NCBI GenBank assembly: GCA_964404765.1
Contig: CAYOLL010000078.1
Coordinates: 1-26,385, forward strand
Source: CAYOLL01 sp964404765 [NCBI: uncultured Gemmatimonadota bacterium]
GTDB lineage: Bacteria; 4572-55
Length of the DNA: 26,385 bases
Direction: 5' to 3'
Below the pieces are notes generated by a model. It saw nothing but the letters and a program-made list of their open reading frames with translations, was not told the origin of the DNA and did no database searches. Position 1 is the stretch's first letter; the number at the start of each line of letters is the position of its first letter. Positions 22,019 through 26,385 of the stretch are shown piece by piece. Position numbers and translations under genes: made by a program.

Positions 22019-24663
22019 AAGAAAGTATCTCCGTTTTTGTCTCGCTCGGCCAGGTCGAAGAGCGCGAGTTGGAAAAGCGCATTTCCATTTTGCGGTTGAT
22101 CCTGCTGGCCTTGTTTGCTATGTTCGGGCCCCTGCTGCCCGGCATTGATTTCTTCAGTCCCGGTTTTTTGAGCCTGACCGGTTTTATGGGCACGTACGCC
22201 TTTATCGCCGCCATGGCCTTATGGTTCGGCAAATCCTACCGCCCGTTTATCAAATACGTTTTGCTCACGCTCGATCTTTTCTGCATCACCATCCTTATCA
22301 AAATCACGCCGGGACAAAAGGACCTGCTGACGCTGTTGTATTTTCCTATCGGCGTGGCGTTTGGCGCGTTCTATCGCTTTTGGATGGCGGTTTACATCAA
22401 CCTGGTTTTGACCATCGCCTATCTGTCACTAACGCTGCTGGAAGCAAACCTGGATGTCAATACGGTTACGTGGGAGGTCACTACCTTTTATCTGTTCCTG
22501 TTCTGGTTCGTGACGCTTTTGGCGGGCAGCATCAGCAGCTATCATTGGCAGCAGCACAATCAGCTTTTGAACAAGCATCAAACCGCTACCGATGAGCTGA
22601 AAAAAACTCAGGACGATTTAACCCGGCTTTGGACACAGAACCGGGGTATTCAAAAAGAACTGGATTCACGCATTAGCGAGCTGCGCCAGGAAAAGGAAGC
22701 ATCCGAGCAGCAACGAGTTCAGGCCGAAACGCGGGCCTGGGAAATCGCTACCATTCACAACGTGACTTCGGCGGTCAATAATTCGGTTGATTTACAGGAA
22801 ATTCTGAATATCACAGTTGAAAAATTTTCCAAGATTTTGCAACTAGAGCGCGTCGATCTGATCTTGTTTGATCAAACGGATCATTTTGGGTACGTGCGGG
22901 CTTTTTACGGTCGGAACGGCAGTCAGTTTCATAAGATTGGGGCGGCCGTGGTCAGCAAGTCCAACCCTTTAGTGAGTACAATGGTGCGTTTGCAACACGC
23001 GATTGCTCTGGATAAAACCACCAAGCTGCGTGACGAATGGGTGCTGCTGCGCAAACTGATGAAAGATGAGGGTTTTAACGCCTTGTTATTGTTGCCGATT
23101 ACGATCAACGGCGAGCTGATCGGCATTATCCAGCTTAATGAAACCCGTAAAGAAAAAATCTTTACCCCGCAGGAAGTCAGTCTGTGCGAAACGCTGGTAG
23201 AGCAGGCCTCCAACGCCATTCAGCGCGGCATGTTAGTGCAGGAAACCTTGCAAAAATCCGTTGAGCTGGAACAAGTCAACGTGCTGATTGAAGCGGAAAT
23301 TGCCGAGAAGACGTTTTCCGAAGCGCGACTGGCCCAATTGGCCAAAGTGGCCAATAGCATTTTACAAGACATGGACCTGACAAAAGTCTTCAACCTGCTG
23401 GCGCAATCCATTGTTGAGTTTTGCGGCTTTGCCCGTTGCATGGTTGTTATTATTGAGAATCAACAGTCGGATATCCGCGCTCATGCCGGTTATAGTGATT
23501 CCAAGCTGGTCGAATTGCTTAACATGCGTCTGACGCCGGAAAAGCGCCGCCAGATTTTGAACCCGGCTTTACGTCGCAGCGATTCCTACTTTATCCCGGA
23601 GGAACTGGATTTTTTTAGCCCCAAAAATTTGCCGCTGCCGCCGGAAGACGAGCTGGTCCATATCCTGGAACGCACGACCTGGCAAGAAAATGACGCCGTG
23701 TTTGTGCCGCTTTTTGACAGTGAGCGGCAGATGATTGGTTTAATCATTTTAGACGATCCCACCGATGGCAAAGTTCCGTCCATCCGGCGGCTGGAACCGG
23801 TGGAAGCCTTCGCCAAGCAGGCGGTTTTTTCTCTGGCACATGTTAAGATTTATGATGTTTTACAAACTAAGCTGGTTGAAATCCAGGGTTCATACGATAA
23901 ACTGGTTGAGGTCGATCAGCTTAAATCGGACTTCTTGTCTGTAGTCAGCCACGAACTGCGTACGCCGCTCACCTCCATCAAGTCATTTACGGAAATTTTA
24001 ATTGATGAAATCGAAAGCGATGAGGAAGCCGATCAGGGCTATTTGCGATTTTTAAACATCATTGATATGGAAGCGGATCGTTTATCCGGCATGATTAACG
24101 ATATTCTCAGCTTGCAGCAAATTCAGGATGGGCGGTATGTTTGGCTGATAGAAGAGATTCAGATTCACAAAATGGCCCGGGAAATGACCAAGACCTACAT
24201 GAGCCGAATGAATAAGCAAAAAATAAACCTGCACACAACTATCCCGGAGCACATGCCCTCCTACTATGGTGACAGCCGCAAAATAAAAGAGATGCTGGAC
24301 AACCTGCTCTCGAATGCGCTTAAATTTACACCGGAAAACGGTAATGTCTACCTGGCGCTGCGTTTTGAAGATGATATCTTTTTAGTTAGCATTAAAGATA
24401 CAGGTGAAGGTATTCCCAAGGACAAGCTGCAAGTTATTTTTGAAAAATTTCAACAAGTTGACGGCAGCGCACGGCGAAAGGTCGGCGGCGTAGGTCTGGG
24501 CCTGTCGATTGTCAAAGAAATTGTGACCCACCATGGCGGCTTTATCGAAGTCAAAAGTGAAATTGGCATTGGCAGCGAATTCATTATCCGCCTGCCGAAG
24601 ACGGAACCGCTGGCTAAAGCGCCCGACCATGCAGAAACTGCCCCTACAGACGCGCACGTTTAA
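22015..24663 (+). CDS. Membrane sensor histidine kinase with two GAF domains
   Basis: An 882-residue hybrid of sensor and kinase. About six membrane helices span residues 24-185. A coiled coil follows (about 186-245). GAF-like domain 1 is at about 250-405 (ALLLLPITINGELIGIIQLNE), a short coil follows, and GAF-like domain 2 is at about 440-630 (WQENDAVFVPLFDSERQMIGLIILDD). The HisKA dimerisation domain holds phospho-acceptor H646 in SVVSHELRTPLTS, and the HATPase domain has N767 (N box), D795 in DTGEGIP, FEKFQQVD and GGVGLGLSIV. All catalytic boxes are intact. The stimulus is unknown; GAF domains often bind small ligands, and the membrane part could sense the envelope. No response regulator lies nearby, so it is an orphan kinase. 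The direct ribosome site is weak (see leader). Confidence 0.93.
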   Translation: MKESISVFVSLGQVEERELEKRISILRLILLALFAMFGPLLPGIDFFSPGFLSLTGFMGTYAFIAAMALWFGKSYRPFIKYVLLTLDLFCITILIKITPGQKDLLTLLYFPIGVAFGAFYRFWMAVYINLVLTIAYLSLTLLEANLDVNTVTWEVTTFYLFLFWFVTLLAGSISSYHWQQHNQLLNKHQTATDELKKTQDDLTRLWTQNRGIQKELDSRISELRQEKEASEQQRVQAETRAWEIATIHNVTSAVNNSVDLQEILNITVEKFSKILQLERVDLILFDQTDHFGYVRAFYGRNGSQFHKIGAAVVSKSNPLVSTMVRLQHAIALDKTTKLRDEWVLLRKLMKDEGFNALLLLPITINGELIGIIQLNETRKEKIFTPQEVSLCETLVEQASNAIQRGMLVQETLQKSVELEQVNVLIEAEIAEKTFSEARLAQLAKVANSILQDMDLTKVFNLLAQSIVEFCGFARCMVVIIENQQSDIRAHAGYSDSKLVELLNMRLTPEKRRQILNPALRRSDSYFIPEELDFFSPKNLPLPPEDELVHILERTTWQENDAVFVPLFDSERQMIGLIILDDPTDGKVPSIRRLEPVEAFAKQAVFSLAHVKIYDVLQTKLVEIQGSYDKLVEVDQLKSDFLSVVSHELRTPLTSIKSFTEILIDEIESDEEADQGYLRFLNIIDMEADRLSGMINDILSLQQIQDGRYVWLIEEIQIHKMAREMTKTYMSRMNKQKINLHTTIPEHMPSYYGDSRKIKEMLDNLLSNALKFTPENGNVYLALRFEDDIFLVSIKDTGEGIPKDKLQVIFEKFQQVDGSARRKVGGVGLGLSIVKEIVTHHGGFIEVKSEIGIGSEFIIRLPKTEPLAKAPDHAETAPTDAHV

Positions 24664-24782
24664 ACATCCGCAAATATCGCAGCTTTTTTTGTGAAAAACA
24701 TTTCAGCGGTTTCATTTTGTGATTCTTAATTTGTAACTGCTTTTTGAATTTCTGGCTAATTAAACATCATGCAGCTTTTTTT
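24661..24782. repeat. Direct repeat TAAACATC…GCAGCTTTTTTT
   Basis: TAAACATC occurs at 24661-24668 and 24761-24768, each followed by GCAGCTTTTTTT (24679-24690 and 24771-24782), exactly 100 bases apart at the left end. The first copy begins with the kinase stop TAA; the second lies just before the deaminase ribosome site. T7 runs could help transcription stop, but no clear stem precedes them. Confidence 0.45.
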
Positions 24783-24812
24783 AAATCGTTGAACTCACGA
24801 AAGGTTATTTTA

Positions 24813-25835
24813 ATGATTCATCCCCATGTTCCTTTAATTGATTTACATCGTCATCTGGACGGTAACGTCCGGCTACAAACCATTCTGGATTTGGGCCGCA
24901 AACATAACCTGGATTTGCCGGCCTGGGATTTAAAATCCCTGGAGCCGCATGTGCATGTCATGACACCGCAGCCCGGTTTGCTGGAGTTTTTGGCCAAGTT
25001 CAAATGGATGACCGGCGTTCTGGTCAACTATGATGAATGTTGGCGCATTGCCCATGAAAACATGGAAGACGCCAAAAATGAAGGCATTGATTATATTGAA
25101 CTGCGTTTTAGCCCCTGGTTTATGGCCGAACCGTTCGGGTTGGATCCGCAGGGTGTGGTAGAAGCTGTGCTGGATGGCATCGAAACCGGCGCGCGCGATT
25201 TTGGCGTCAAAGTCAATTTGATTGGCATTATCAGCCGGACGTACGGGCCGGAGATCGGCAAAAAAGAGTTGGCGGCCCTGTTGAGCTACCGCGACCATAT
25301 CAAGGCGCTGGACCTGGCCGGAGATGAGATTAATTGGCCGGGCGAGCTATTCATCGAACACTTCAAAAAGGGACGGGATGCCGGTTGGGAAATTACGGTG
25401 CATGCCGGCGAGGCCGCCGGAGCCGCCAGCATCTGGACAGCGCTCCGCGAGTTGGGAGCAACCCGCATCGGCCACTGCGCCCGCGCCATTGACGATCCCA
25501 AGTTAATGGATTATCTGGCGGAATATCGCATCGGTATTGAAGCCAATTTAACCAGCAATTTGCAAACCAGCGTGGTGACGGATCTGGCCCATCATCCCAT
25601 GCGTCGTTTTCTGGAAGCGGATTTGCTGGCGACAATCAACACAGATGATCCGGGCATCAGCAAGATTGACTTGAAGTACGAATACGAAGTGGCCGCCCCG
25701 GCCGCCGGTCTGTCACTGGATCAAATCCATCAGGCGCAGCGGAATGCGCTGGAGATCGCTTTTCTTACCACAGAGATAAAAGATGCTTTGAAAGCAAAAA
25801 AGGCCAAACGTGAGACTGCGGCAGCGACTATCTGA
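24813..25835 (+). CDS. add: Adenosine deaminase family protein
   Basis: Deaminates adenosine (or a related nucleoside) to inosine for purine salvage in the cytosol. I start at ATG 24813 (AAAGG 8 bases upstream), not at an in-frame ATG at 24744; this gives 340 residues, normal for the family. Zinc ligands: H12 and H14 in DLHRHLDG, H197 in VHAGE, and D278 in NTDDP; E200 is the proton shuttle. ELRFSP, RIGHC and SNLQTS complete the set. RIGHC replaces the more usual RIGHG, a small variation. A deaminase acting on adenine or modified nucleosides cannot be excluded. It stands 149 bases after the kinase on the same strand and is followed by repeats, so it ends its transcript. Confidence 0.9.
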   Translation: MIHPHVPLIDLHRHLDGNVRLQTILDLGRKHNLDLPAWDLKSLEPHVHVMTPQPGLLEFLAKFKWMTGVLVNYDECWRIAHENMEDAKNEGIDYIELRFSPWFMAEPFGLDPQGVVEAVLDGIETGARDFGVKVNLIGIISRTYGPEIGKKELAALLSYRDHIKALDLAGDEINWPGELFIEHFKKGRDAGWEITVHAGEAAGAASIWTALRELGATRIGHCARAIDDPKLMDYLAEYRIGIEANLTSNLQTSVVTDLAHHPMRRFLEADLLATINTDDPGISKIDLKYEYEVAAPAAGLSLDQIHQAQRNALEIAFLTTEIKDALKAKKAKRETAAATI

Positions 25836-26385
25836 TCACCGGCAATGTCAAAGATTATCGGTGCGGCGAGTTGCGGATTCGGTTACAAAGTCATCTCACG
25901 TAACTTCTCAATAACAGGACTTGGAAGGGTAGCGTACAAGCCTCGTTCCCAAATTTTATTTGGGAACGCAATTGCTGGCGAAACTCTGTTTCGCATCTTG
26001 TTAATATAATTGAAGATAGACGGAAACACAGTTTCCGGGTTTCCGGGGCAATTGCGTTCCCAATCAGAGATTGGGAACGAGGTCTGGCAGAAACCTTTGC
26101 AAGGTTAACCAACGGTTATTGAGAAGTTACCGAGGTCTGTCGCTCGAAATCAAGTTTGACGGGCATTGCTAAAATAACCTTCCAAGTCCTGTCAATAACC
26201 GTTGGCCGTTGGCTAATGCTGCACGGCGCAAGTTCGTGTGAACTTTGACGCAGCCGGTTCCGCCTGTAAGTTTGTGAAAACCTTGAAAATATTAGACATC
26301 TTTCCAATTAAATTTGAAAGTCATCTGTGCTTTTTTTTTGCCCCGTAGGGGCAAGCCGTTTGTAGAAAAATACGCAAAAATATAC
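25836..26385. other. Terminal gene-free region
   Basis: No credible gene in 550 bases on either strand. Bases 25900-26205 are a mosaic of nested inverted repeats (listed next). After that the only structure is TTGCCCC-GTA-GGGGCAA at 26338-26354, preceded by a run of nine T. Because T precedes rather than follows the stem, it is not an intrinsic terminator on the + strand, and the minus strand has A after it. Confidence 0.55.
25900..26205. repeat. Nested inverted-repeat mosaic, MITE-like
   Basis: Outer arms GTAACTTCTCAATAAC (25900-25915) and GTTATTGAGAAGTTAC (26115-26130) are exact inverse complements. Inside, 35-base arms at 25941-25975 and 26048-26082 (CCTCGTTCCCAA … GCAATTGC) are near-exact inverses, and each arm is itself a palindrome (TTCCCAA…TTGGGAA). 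The centre holds GCGAAAC-TCT-GTTTCGC and GGAAAC-ACA-GTTTCC. Overlapping these, AGGACTTGGAAGG (25916-25928) pairs with CCTTCCAAGTCCT (26178-26190), and CCAACGGTTATTG (26109-26121) with CAATAACCGTTGG (26193-26205). There is no coding capacity, so any movement would need a transposase elsewhere. Confidence 0.75.

Noticed and set aside
24744-24812. Deaminase start at ATG 24744
   Set aside because: The added 23 residues are not part of the family fold and overlap a direct repeat. ATG 24813 has AAAGG upstream and begins near the conserved DLHRHLDG.
25941-26082. CRISPR or attachment site
   Set aside because: There is only one inverted pair, with no regularly spaced direct repeats and no integrase nearby.
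26338-26354. Intrinsic terminator at TTGCCCC-GTA-GGGGCAA
   Set aside because: The T run precedes the stem on the + strand and becomes an A run after it on the minus strand, so neither direction fits.

Overview
The window looks like chromosome from an uncultured, GC-moderate bacterium of the FCB group or a neighbour such as candidate division KSB1 or Calditrichota. This is an inference. It rests on a C-terminal YPNPF / 'GQRI' / 'SGVYFY' secretion-sorting domain on an extracellular amylase, many Sec- or lipoprotein-signal envelope proteins, and palindromic 'TTTGCCACAGAG…TCTGTGGCAAA' repeats that I associate with such genomes. No rRNA, tRNA, CRISPR array or replication origin was seen.

Layout. 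306-8426 (+) carries envelope genes: a secreted multidomain GH13 amylase-like enzyme, a periplasmic TPR protein, then a tight cluster of an outer-membrane barrel with a C-terminal coiled coil, a TPR/coiled-coil protein (GTGA overlap) and a PAP2-family membrane enzyme. 8900-9904 (+) is gpsA, convergent with an AI-2E-family permease (9911-11200, -). 11227-13583 (-) holds two tandem Rpn-type PD-(D/E)XK nucleases behind an AT-rich membrane-anchored protein of unknown function. 13694-16558 (-) is an operon of a PilP-like periplasmic protein, an M48 lipoprotein protease and an aldehyde dehydrogenase. 16617-18819 (-) is an AT-rich type II restriction-modification pair, followed by a second M48 lipoprotein protease (18906-19721, -). 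From 19979 the + strand carries nnr (NAD(P)HX repair), a large membrane GAF-GAF histidine kinase without a nearby response regulator, and an adenosine deaminase. The last 550 bases are a nest of inverted repeats.

Two observations stand out. First, the two Rpn copies are about 97% identical over their first 226 residues but diverge in the C-terminus. One copy has a 12-bp minisatellite encoding four-residue GEAK repeats there. This fits the gene-within-gene Rpn toxin/antitoxin phage-defence model. Second, an 84-bp palindromic repeat (28 codons) sits in frame inside the signal-peptide coding region of the TPR gene at 6099; conceptual excision restores a clean signal peptide.

Together 11.2-18.8 kb reads as a defence-rich zone (Rpn pair, restriction-modification pair) placed among envelope-maintenance genes. 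Flanking genes are ordinary housekeeping or envelope functions.
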